Shown in pieces: positions 29,150 to 37,140 of a stretch of DNA of 37,140 bases (its first letter is position 1; every line of letters begins with the position of its first letter). The notes below the pieces were generated by a model, which had not been told where the DNA came from, searched no databases, and saw nothing but the letters and a program-made list of their open reading frames with translations. A program made the position numbers and the translations under genes. The stretch comes from Bradyrhizobium semiaridum (lineage in GTDB: Bacteria > Pseudomonadota > Alphaproteobacteria > Rhizobiales > Xanthobacteraceae): positions 1 through 37,140 of the forward strand of contig NZ_JAGKJJ010000040.1 in the NCBI RefSeq assembly GCF_020329505.1. Reading direction: 5' to 3'.

Positions 29150-31867
29150 ATGTCAGTTTGTTCAACGAACAGCGGGATGCCGGAAAGCCGGTGGCTGTTG
29201 GGTGAAGGCGCACGGCACGCGCCGCGCGCCGGCGCCATTCAATGGCTGGTGCTGAGCGCCGCGCTGCTGGTGCTCGCGATCACGCTCGGCACCGGCTACC
29301 TCGCCCTGCAGTTCCGCGAACGCACGCTCGAAGCGTCCGAACGCGAGCTGAACAAAACCGCGCTATTGCTGTCGCGGCATTTCGATCAGCAGCTCGGCGA
29401 TCTCCAGCATGTCCACGACGACATCGTCAGCTACCTGCGCGCCGGCCAGATCGACACCGCCGACCAGTTCGAGCGATCGATGTCGCTGCTCAGCGCGCAC
29501 GAGATGCTGCGCACGCGGCTGGCGGCGCTGCCGCATGTCGGCGGGCTCAATCTGTTCAACGCCAAGGGCTGGCTGATCAACTCGTCCGGGATGTGGCCGG
29601 TGCAGGACATCAGCATTTCAGACCGGCGCTATTTCAAGGAGTTCACCTCAGGAAGGCCGACGTCACCGGTCATCGTCGAGCCCGCGATGAGCAAGGTGAC
29701 CGGCAACTGGACCACGATCTTTGCACGCAAGATCACCGGCCGCAACGGCGAGATCATCGGTTTTGCCAGCCGCGGCGTCGAGCCCAGTCATTTCGAGGAT
29801 TTCGTCGCCTCGCTGGCGCTCAGTGGCGATACCGTGATCTCGATGATCCACCGTGATGGCACCATCATCGCACGCTATCCGCAGGATGCCAGCGTGGTCG
29901 GCCGCAACATCGTCGACCAGCCGCTATTCCGCAAGGTGCTGAGCCTGGGCGGCAACACGTCGGGCCGCTTCTCCAACCTGTCGGGCGAGGACAACGTCGG
30001 GGCGGTCAGATCGCTGGCGCATTTTCCGATCCTGATCCTGGCGACGACCCAGACCTCGAGCGCGCTGGCGGACTGGCGCGCCCAGACCAAGCTGCAATTC
30101 TGCGCCGCGGTGCTCGCGGTCCTCATCGTCGTGGTGACGATCTTCCTGATCGTCCGCCAGCTGCAGCGTCAGCACGATGCAGCCCGGCGCCGGCTGAGCG
30201 AGAAGAGCCAGCACCTCGACACTGCGATCAACACCATGACGCAGGCGCTGCTGCTGTTCGACGCCTCGGCACGGCTGGTGATCTGCAATCAGCAATATAT
30301 CGATATGTTCGGGCTCTCGCCTGACGTTGCGAAGCCCGGATGCCATCTGCGCGACCTGATCCTGCATCGGCAGCAGACAGGCTCGTTCGTCGGCGATGTC
30401 GACGAATATTGCGCCCGCTTCATCAATCCAGAGAGCGACAAGGTCCAGGACACCGTGGTCTCGACGCCCGACGGCCGCAACATCCGCCTGGTCTACAAGC
30501 GCTCGCCCGACGGCGGCTGGGCCACCACGCTCGAGGACGTCACCGAAGGGCGGCGCGCGCAAGCCAGGATCGAATATCTCGCGCATTACGATGCGCTGAC
30601 CAGATTGCCGAACCGGGCGCTGCTGCAGCGCCATGCGGAAGGGCTGCTGCTGGAGCCCACCGCGCCCACCTTCGCGATCCACTATATCGACATCGACGAG
30701 TTCAAGCGCATCAACGACACGCTGGGTCATCCGATCGGCGATGAATTCTTGCGGGGCGTTGCGGAGAAGCTGCGCCAGGCGGTCGGCCCGAACGACTTCG
30801 TCGCGCGCCTCGGCGGCGACGAGTTCGCCATCGTCCAGCACGATGTCGTCTCGGATGACGATGTCAGCGACCTGGTCGCGCGCATCTACCAGTCGCTGCG
30901 CGCGCCGTTCGATTGCCACGGCCATCGTCTGTCGGGCGATGCCAGCATCGGGATCGCGATCGCGCCACGCCATGGCACCGACCTGTTCGGCTTGCTCAAA
31001 TGCGCCGACCTTGCGATGTACGCCGCCAAGGCGGCCGGCCGCAGGACCTACCGCTTCTTCGATCCGGCGATGGAGAAGCAGGCCAATCTGCGCCGCGCCC
31101 TCGAGGCGGACATGCGGACCGCCCTCAGCGAAGATGGCTTCGAGCTGCACTACCAGCCGCTGGTCGACCTGCGCAGCGACGAAGTGACTTGCTGCGAGGC
31201 GCTGCTGCGCTGGCGGCATCCGGTCCGCGGCATGATTTCGCCGGCGGAATTCGTGCCGATCGCCGAGGAAACCGGCCTGATCGAGGAGATCGGCCAGTGG
31301 GTGCTGCGCACTGCCTGTAACGAGGCGGCAAACTGGCCGGCGCATGTGCGCGTCGCGGTCAACGTTTCGCCGGTCCAGTTCAAGTCGGAGACGCTGGCGC
31401 TCAAGGTCGCGAGCGCGCTCGCCGACAGCGGGCTCGACCCGCGGCGGCTCGAACTCGAGATCACCGAGGCGGTGCTGATCGCCGATGACGACGCGGCGCT
31501 GGTCACGCTCGGCCAGCTTCGTGCCCTCGGCGTCCACATCGCGCTCGACGATTTCGGAACCGGCTACTCGTCGCTGCAATATCTGCAGCGTTTCCCGTTC
31601 GACAAGATCAAGATCGACCGCAGCTTCGTCAAGGAAGTGACCGGCAACACCGGCTCGGCGTCGATCATTCGCGCCGTGGTCTCGATTGCCGCCGACCGCA
31701 ACATGATCACGACCGCCGAAGGCGTCGAGACCGACCAGCAGCGCGATACCGTGCAGATGCTCGGCTGCACCCAGATGCAGGGCTATCTCTTCAGCAAGCC
31801 GGTTCCGGCGCAGGATGTCCGCGTGCTGCTGGCGGCCGACGGCGTCGGCGTCGAGGACGCCGCCTGA
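29150..31867 (+). CDS. Membrane GGDEF-EAL cyclic-di-GMP protein with Cache-like and PAS sensors
   Basis: A 905-aa protein. TM1 (about 30-53) and TM2 (about 317-340) flank a periplasmic double-Cache-like sensor. A PAS region (about 355-460) follows, then GGDEF (motif GGDEF at 555-559) and EAL (Glu683 of EALLRW). The GGDEF signature is intact, but the usual inhibitory RxxD five residues before it reads GPND, so product inhibition at that site is unlikely. EAL marks are complete (NVSPVQF, EITEAVL, LDDFGTGYSSL, KIDRSFV, AEGVET, QGYLFSKP), so phosphodiesterase activity is expected. It makes or degrades c-di-GMP to control motility or biofilm. ATG 29150 has AGGAAA; a GTG 12 codons earlier is less likely. 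Confidence 0.93.
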   Translation: MSVCSTNSGMPESRWLLGEGARHAPRAGAIQWLVLSAALLVLAITLGTGYLALQFRERTLEASERELNKTALLLSRHFDQQLGDLQHVHDDIVSYLRAGQIDTADQFERSMSLLSAHEMLRTRLAALPHVGGLNLFNAKGWLINSSGMWPVQDISISDRRYFKEFTSGRPTSPVIVEPAMSKVTGNWTTIFARKITGRNGEIIGFASRGVEPSHFEDFVASLALSGDTVISMIHRDGTIIARYPQDASVVGRNIVDQPLFRKVLSLGGNTSGRFSNLSGEDNVGAVRSLAHFPILILATTQTSSALADWRAQTKLQFCAAVLAVLIVVVTIFLIVRQLQRQHDAARRRLSEKSQHLDTAINTMTQALLLFDASARLVICNQQYIDMFGLSPDVAKPGCHLRDLILHRQQTGSFVGDVDEYCARFINPESDKVQDTVVSTPDGRNIRLVYKRSPDGGWATTLEDVTEGRRAQARIEYLAHYDALTRLPNRALLQRHAEGLLLEPTAPTFAIHYIDIDEFKRINDTLGHPIGDEFLRGVAEKLRQAVGPNDFVARLGGDEFAIVQHDVVSDDDVSDLVARIYQSLRAPFDCHGHRLSGDASIGIAIAPRHGTDLFGLLKCADLAMYAAKAAGRRTYRFFDPAMEKQANLRRALEADMRTALSEDGFELHYQPLVDLRSDEVTCCEALLRWRHPVRGMISPAEFVPIAEETGLIEEIGQWVLRTACNEAANWPAHVRVAVNVSPVQFKSETLALKVASALADSGLDPRRLELEITEAVLIADDDAALVTLGQLRALGVHIALDDFGTGYSSLQYLQRFPFDKIKIDRSFVKEVTGNTGSASIIRAVVSIAADRNMITTAEGVETDQQRDTVQMLGCTQMQGYLFSKPVPAQDVRVLLAADGVGVEDAA

Positions 31868-31953
31868 GCGCGCCGCGTTCTGCCGGTCCTGCCCGCAGGA
31901 ACGATCCGCGCCGTCCCGGATTGAGAGTGAAAGCTCCCGGCATAGAGGCGATC

Positions 31954-32400
31954 ATGAAGAGCAGGCTGGTATCAAACGCGCCTGGCGCGCAGGTCCACGT
32001 CGTTGTGCTCGACGGTGGTGAGGAAGCGTTCGCCGCGCTGACGAAGTTCGCCAATGAGGAAAAAGTATCGGCGGCGTCGCTGACCGCGATCGGCGCGTTC
32101 GAGCGGGCGACCGTCGGCTGGTTCGATTTCGCCTCAAAGAGCTACCGGAAGATAGAGGTCAACGAGCAGTGCGAGGTGCTGAGCGCGCTCGGTGACGTCG
32201 CAACCGGCGACGACGGCAAGGCGAGCCTGCACGTCCATATCGTGCTCGGACTGTCCGATGGTTCGACGCGCGGCGGACATCTGCTCGCCGGAACGGTGCG
32301 GCCGACGCTCGAGGTCGTGCTCACGGAAGCGCCGGCAAAACTTCGCCGTCGGAAGCGGCCGGATCTCGGCATTGCCTTGATCGATCTCGCCACGACATAG
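31954..32400 (+). CDS. PPC/DUF296 domain protein
   Basis: A 148-aa protein made of one PPC (DUF296) domain: VHVVVLDGGEEAFAALTKFA at the start, VSAASLTAIGAFERATVGWF, then HVHIVLG and RGGHLLAGTVRPTLEVVLTE. In bacteria these domains form trimers and the His residues of HVH and GGH are thought to bind a metal; plant relatives bind AT-rich DNA. The bacterial role is not known. GAGG lies six bases before the ATG at 31954; a TTG eleven codons upstream is less likely. It follows the GGDEF-EAL gene by 86 bases on the same strand and could be co-transcribed. Confidence 0.88.
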   Translation: MKSRLVSNAPGAQVHVVVLDGGEEAFAALTKFANEEKVSAASLTAIGAFERATVGWFDFASKSYRKIEVNEQCEVLSALGDVATGDDGKASLHVHIVLGLSDGSTRGGHLLAGTVRPTLEVVLTEAPAKLRRRKRPDLGIALIDLATT

Positions 32401-32426
32401 GCGTCAGCCGGCGCCGTGCAGGGCGC

Positions 32427-34892
32427 TTACGGCTTTGCGGCAGTCGCCCGCTGCTCGGCGATCGCCTTGCGCAGGGTGCGCGACAGCGCCTCGACCGAAT
32501 AGGGCTTCTGAATCAGCTCGAAGCCGCTATGGGCGTTCTCGGCCAGCACGTTGCTGTAGCCGCTGGTCAGCACCACCGGCAGGCCGGGGAAGCGGTCGCG
32601 GATGATGCCGGCGAGCTCGACGCCGTTCATGCCGGGCATGATCACGTCGGAGAATACGAGATCGGCGGCGAACTCGTCTTCGGAAAGCATCGCGAGCGCC
32701 GCATTGGCGCTGGCGGCGCGCTTAACCGAGTAGCCGAGGTCCTCCAGCAGTTCGGTGGAGAACTGGCCGACCTCGTCATTGTCCTCCACGACCAGCACGC
32801 GATAGCCGCGGCCGATCGAGGCGTGCTCGCTGCCTGAGACGGCCGCGACCTTCGTATCGAGTGGCCGCATCGCCTGCGGCAGGTAGATGGTGAAGGTCGC
32901 GCCATGTCCGAGCGTGCTGGTGACCTCGATCTCGCCATCGGACTGCTTGACGAAGCCGAAGGCCTGGCTCAATCCGAGCCCGGTTCCCTTGCCGACCTCC
33001 TTGGTCGTGAAGAACGGCTCGAAGATCGCGTCGAGGTTTTCCGCCGAGATGCCGCTGCCGGTATCCTGGATCGAGATCGCGACGAAGTCGCCGCTGCGCG
33101 AGGCCTGCGCGCGAAGCGCGGGGATATGCTGGACTTTCCTGACCCTGATCGTCAGCAGACCCTCGCCGTTCATGGCATCGCGGCCGTTGACCGCAAGGTT
33201 GATCAGCGCAGTCTCGAACTGGCCGATATCCGCGATGGCAAAGCAGTCGGGATCGTCGATCCGGACCTCGATCTGAATGCGGCCGCCGACCAGCGGGCGG
33301 ACCAACTGCGCCACGCTGTCGACCTGGGCGCCGACATTGAAGACCTCGGGCTTCAACGGCTGCCGGCGCGCAAATGCCAGCAACTGGGCGGTCAGCTTGG
33401 AGGCCCGCTCGACGGTCTCCGAGATCGCATCGATGTAGCGGCGGCGGCGCTCGTCGGGGAGCTCGCGACGGCGCAGGAAGTCGGTCGCGGAGCGGATGAT
33501 GGTGAGCAGGTTGTTGAAGTCGTGCGCCACGCCGCCGGTGAGCTGGCCGACCGCCTCCATCTTCTGCGATTGCCGCAGGGCTTCCTCGCCGTGGCGCCGT
33601 TCGGTGATGTCGACGGCCTCGGGCACTGCGCCGACAATGCCGCCGTGCTGGTCGTGCAGCGGCCGCATCGCGAAGTCGAAATAGCGCTCGCCAATCGGCA
33701 GGCGCAGCTGCAGCTCGACCTTGACCTCCTCGCCACGCATCACGTCCGCGAATGCGTCCCTGATCATATGCGACATACCCTCGGTCGCGGCAAACCATGG
33801 CGTTTCCCAGAACAGCTTGCCTACGACCTCGGCTGCTTCAGCACGGATTCCGGCCAGCGCGGTCTGGTTGGTGTAGAGCAGGTTGCCGTCCTGGTTGAGC
33901 AGCATCTGATATTGGTGGCTGGTCTCCAGAATCGCGCGCGTCTGCGCCTCGCGCGATTCGAGTTGCGCGGTACGTTCGCGGATGCGCCGCTCCAGCGACT
34001 CGTTGAGCTTGCGCAGCTCGATCTCGGCTTCCTTGGCGGCGGTGATGTCGTGGGCGACGCCGATGAAGCCGATATGCTTGCCGTTCGCATCCCAGCGCGG
34101 CTGCGACTCCGAGCGCAGCCAGCGCCAGTCACCGGCGGCGTTGCGGTAGCGCGCCTCCAGCACGAACGGCTTCAGCGACAGCTCGCCGGAGATCTGCTCC
34201 TGCAGGATGCGGGGGAGGTCGTCCGGATGCAGCGCCTTGCGCCAGTCGAACACGATGGCTTCCTCGAACGGCAGGCCGAGGAAGTCGAGATAGGCCTGGT
34301 TGGCGAAGGAACGCGTGCGGTCGAGCTTGGTCACCCAGATCGGCACCGGCGCGCTGTCGGCGATCAGGCGGAAGCGCTCCTCGCTCTCGCGCAATGTCTC
34401 CTGCGCCAGCATCTGGTCGGTGACATCGAGATCGGCGCCGACCAGGCGCAGCGCACGACCGTTGCGGTCACGCTCGATCTTGGCGACGACGCGGATCCAG
34501 CGGCTCTCGCCGTCGTTCGGACGGATGATCCGGTATTCGTCGGTATAGTCCTCACCGCCGTTCTTGAGCGCGTCGAACAGGTGCGCAATCGTGCGCTCGC
34601 GGTCCTCGGGATGGATGCGCGCGATCCAGTTCTCGTAGGCCTCGTTGACGTGGTCGTCCGGCAGTCCGTGGACCAGCAGATATTCGGGCGAGCGGCGGTT
34701 CCTGACGCCGTCGCGGAAGTCGATCTCGAGCCCGCCCACCCGCGCGATGCGCTGGATCCGCGCCAGCTCCGCCTCGCGCTCCTGCAGCTCGCGATGGGCG
34801 CGGTCGCGCTCGCGCGCCATCTCCTCAAGATGCTGCCGCAGCCGTTCGGCGGCCGCAGCTTCGGGGAGAACATCGGGATCTGAAGGGGTCAT
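32427..34892 (-). CDS. Hybrid sensor histidine kinase with three PAS domains and receiver
   Basis: An 821-aa cytoplasmic protein. A short coiled coil (about 10-50) is followed by three PAS regions (about 45-165, 170-295 and 320-435); the first two have typical PAC ends (VGADLDVTD, IGFIGVAHDITA). The kinase core has the phospho-acceptor His457 in GGVAHDFNNLLTI, an ATP-binding domain (NLAVNGRDAM; DTGSGIS; GTGLGLSQ) and a C-terminal receiver with phospho-acceptor Asp749 in VFSDVIMPGMNG. No membrane segment is seen, so the stimulus is intracellular, perhaps redox or light through PAS cofactors. No response-regulator gene is adjacent, which fits a hybrid kinase passing phosphate through its own receiver. 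It converges with the PPC gene. Confidence 0.93.
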   Translation of the reverse strand: MTPSDPDVLPEAAAAERLRQHLEEMARERDRAHRELQEREAELARIQRIARVGGLEIDFRDGVRNRRSPEYLLVHGLPDDHVNEAYENWIARIHPEDRERTIAHLFDALKNGGEDYTDEYRIIRPNDGESRWIRVVAKIERDRNGRALRLVGADLDVTDQMLAQETLRESEERFRLIADSAPVPIWVTKLDRTRSFANQAYLDFLGLPFEEAIVFDWRKALHPDDLPRILQEQISGELSLKPFVLEARYRNAAGDWRWLRSESQPRWDANGKHIGFIGVAHDITAAKEAEIELRKLNESLERRIRERTAQLESREAQTRAILETSHQYQMLLNQDGNLLYTNQTALAGIRAEAAEVVGKLFWETPWFAATEGMSHMIRDAFADVMRGEEVKVELQLRLPIGERYFDFAMRPLHDQHGGIVGAVPEAVDITERRHGEEALRQSQKMEAVGQLTGGVAHDFNNLLTIIRSATDFLRRRELPDERRRRYIDAISETVERASKLTAQLLAFARRQPLKPEVFNVGAQVDSVAQLVRPLVGGRIQIEVRIDDPDCFAIADIGQFETALINLAVNGRDAMNGEGLLTIRVRKVQHIPALRAQASRSGDFVAISIQDTGSGISAENLDAIFEPFFTTKEVGKGTGLGLSQAFGFVKQSDGEIEVTSTLGHGATFTIYLPQAMRPLDTKVAAVSGSEHASIGRGYRVLVVEDNDEVGQFSTELLEDLGYSVKRAASANAALAMLSEDEFAADLVFSDVIMPGMNGVELAGIIRDRFPGLPVVLTSGYSNVLAENAHSGFELIQKPYSVEALSRTLRKAIAEQRATAAKP

Positions 34893-34963
34893 CGCGCCGG
34901 CAACCTCTTCGAACCAGTTTCACACAGGACGAGGCGGCTTTGCCAGCGGTGATTTTGCTGCCG

Positions 34964-35734
34964 TCACTTGCCCTTGCTGCCGGCACGGCAATTATAGGCT
35001 CTGCGGAACCCGGCAGCCTGTGCATCCTCCTCGGAGCAGAACCAGTGATCCTGTGCCAGTCCGGGATAGCTGCGGCAGGCCTGCAGATGGTAGATGCCGA
35101 TATTGCCGGTGACGCGGGCGCGCACGGCATATTTGCCCTTGATGTTGCAGGCGGCCGGCATCGGCAGGTTGGCCGGGAAAAGCGCATCGCGGATCTGCTG
35201 CTCGCGATTGGCGGGACAGGAGTTGCCGAGCAGGGCGCCGTCCTTCTTGCCGATACGAAAGTCGCGCGGCGCGACGAAGCAGCCTTTCCACAGGCCGGCA
35301 CGATTGTCCCTAGCCGCGGCCTCGTCGGGCTTGAACCGGCCGGTGGCCGATGCCTCGACGTTCAAGGCGTAGCCCTGGCGGACCAGCAGCTCGCTGAGGC
35401 TGGTCGGGTCGCCCTCGATCTTGCAGACGCCGAGGCGGCGTTTCTTGAAGCTGGGGTCGGCACCGATATCGTCGCAATGGATCGGCTTGCCGCCGATCAG
35501 CTTCGTCAGCTGGTCGCGCGCCTCGACCCCGCAGCTCCAGACATCGGCATGCTCGTCGATGCAGAGCTGATCGATCGCCGGCGCATCGATGCCGTCGAGC
35601 CGGTAGGTCGTGCTGCCGAGCTGGACGGTGCCACCGTCCTTGATCACGGCTGACGCGGCGAAGGCGGGCGGGGCGGACAGACACGTCAGGAGCAACGTCG
35701 CGAGGAGGGCAGCGCGGGATCGCATTTTCTTCAT
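34964..35734 (-). CDS. Secreted thermonuclease (SNase-like) protein
   Basis: A 256-aa exported protein. A signal peptide (MKKMRSRAALLATLLLTCLS, cleavage near FAA) precedes a staphylococcal-nuclease-like domain (about residues 30-155) with YRLDGIDAPAIDQ (Arg45 and Asp47), KKRRLGVCKI, LLVRQGYALNV and the closing AARDNRAGLW. The expected active-site Arg and acidic residues are partly visible, so nuclease activity is likely but not certain. The C-terminal 100 residues are Cys-rich (CNIKGKYAVRARVTGNIGIY; YNCRAG) and resemble a small extra domain found in such proteins in Rhizobiales. It is a single gene, 71 bases upstream of the kinase end. Confidence 0.85.
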   Translation of the reverse strand: MKKMRSRAALLATLLLTCLSAPPAFAASAVIKDGGTVQLGSTTYRLDGIDAPAIDQLCIDEHADVWSCGVEARDQLTKLIGGKPIHCDDIGADPSFKKRRLGVCKIEGDPTSLSELLVRQGYALNVEASATGRFKPDEAAARDNRAGLWKGCFVAPRDFRIGKKDGALLGNSCPANREQQIRDALFPANLPMPAACNIKGKYAVRARVTGNIGIYHLQACRSYPGLAQDHWFCSEEDAQAAGFRRAYNCRAGSKGK

Positions 35735-35960
35735 TTCGGGTGCCTGGCTGATGTCAGGGATTTACTAGCACAGGCTGACGGGATCAAACCAAGCGGGCAT
35801 GGATCGATGGTCTGTCCGCAATCGTCACCGACACTCCGCCGCACAGTCTGCTTCGCTGGATGGGAATGTCGGGGATTCGGCATTGGCTCAAAGGGCCGGT
35901 TGACTTCGTCAGAACAAAAGAAGAACATGGGGCTTCGCCACACTGATCCGGATACTTGCG

Positions 35961-36167
35961 ATGACCTCGGCCCAACCCGATTCCGACGACGATGACGGGC
36001 TGGAAGCGGCCATCGACCAGGCCATCGCGGCCTGCGGCGGCGACATGCGCGCGACCATCCGCGCGCTGATCGTTGCCAATGAATTCCTGGAGAATGAGGT
36101 CAGCGAGCTGATGAAAGCGGTCTCCAACGCCTATGCGCGTGGCCGCTTCAAGACCTATTCGGGCTGA
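35961..36167 (+). CDS. Small acidic hypothetical protein, 68 aa
   Basis: A soluble protein with an acidic start (MTSAQPDSDDDDGLEAAIDQ) and a long helix (MRATIRALIVANEFLENEVS, then ELMKAVSNAYARGRF) that could form a coiled-coil dimer. No known family is recognised. The helical heptad pattern and the lack of an overlapping better gene support it as real. The upstream 226 bases (35735-35960) contain no other gene; a TTGACT with a poor -10 sits near 35900. It precedes the biotin carboxylase gene by 169 bases and may or may not be co-transcribed. Confidence 0.75.
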   Translation: MTSAQPDSDDDDGLEAAIDQAIAACGGDMRATIRALIVANEFLENEVSELMKAVSNAYARGRFKTYSG

Positions 36168-36336
36168 AATACCCCGCGGGCTACCGTCAAGGGACAGCCC
36201 GGCGCCGGACAGGGCCGCGATTAGACCGTTGCCTCCGGGGCGTTTTGCTGTACCACGGAGTGGTTACGCCAATCGCCCGTGCCGGATTGCGCGGGGAGGA
36301 TCCTACCCAAATCCGAAAAGCCCAAGCAAGAAGAGC

Positions 36337-37140
<804 letters not shown>

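Noticed and set aside
32904..34883. Long plus-strand reading frame opposite the hybrid kinase
   Set aside because: Antisense shadow; the minus strand encodes a complete PAS/kinase/receiver protein with all motifs.

Overview
The window reads as ordinary chromosome from a high-GC alphaproteobacterium of the Rhizobiales, most likely Bradyrhizobium or a close relative. This rests on the protein flavours (TonB/ExbD, HME-RND pump, PccA-type biotin carboxylase, many small lineage-specific proteins), on GGAAC-N16-CGTT promoters of the EcfG general-stress type, and on mosaic palindromic intergenic repeats typical of that group. The assignment comes from reading the sequence, not from a database search.

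Layout. 1-1.3 kb: end of exbB, then exbD and tonB (TonB energising operon). 1.3-5 kb (minus): an orphan ABC substrate-binding lipid-free periplasmic protein, a small membrane-anchored protein, a site-2 (M50) protease and an EamA exporter; the exporter is divergent from a LysR regulator (5.1-6.0 kb), followed by folD. 7.2-12 kb: an accessory stretch of small or secreted proteins: a 97-aa protein, a frameshifted Cys-rich secreted protein, a Myb/SANT-like DNA-binding protein, a secreted beta-helix protein, a remnant of an autotransporter beta-barrel, a two-TM protein, tRNA-Arg(TCG), a His-rich secreted protein and a ClpP-like periplasmic protein. 12.2-14.5 kb: a CPA2 antiporter fused to universal-stress-like domains. 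14.6-15.9 kb: a compact general-stress patch, with a 40-aa membrane protein and a three-gene minus-strand operon, each preceded by a perfect EcfG-type promoter.

16.3-23.6 kb: an L,D-transpeptidase with a long Ala/Lys coiled coil, a winged-helix/CxxCxxCC cluster protein, a second EamA transporter, a 1-Cys peroxiredoxin, a hypothetical protein and a secreted alkaline-phosphatase-superfamily phosphodiesterase. 23.7-28.7 kb (minus): a heavy-metal RND operon (small Cys/His protein, czcB-like adaptor, czcA-like pump) without an outer-membrane factor. 28.7-35.7 kb: signalling genes (GGDEF-EAL protein, PPC/DUF296 protein, triple-PAS hybrid histidine kinase) and a secreted nuclease. 36.3 kb to the end: the 5' part of a pccA-like biotin carboxylase that runs off the window.

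No CRISPR array, phage, transposase or rRNA was seen. The most interesting material is small-scale: the paired EcfG promoters, two decayed or frameshifted exported genes, the winged-helix/metal-cluster fusion, a probable small transcript ending at a strong hairpin near 10.46 kb, and several structured intergenic repeats.
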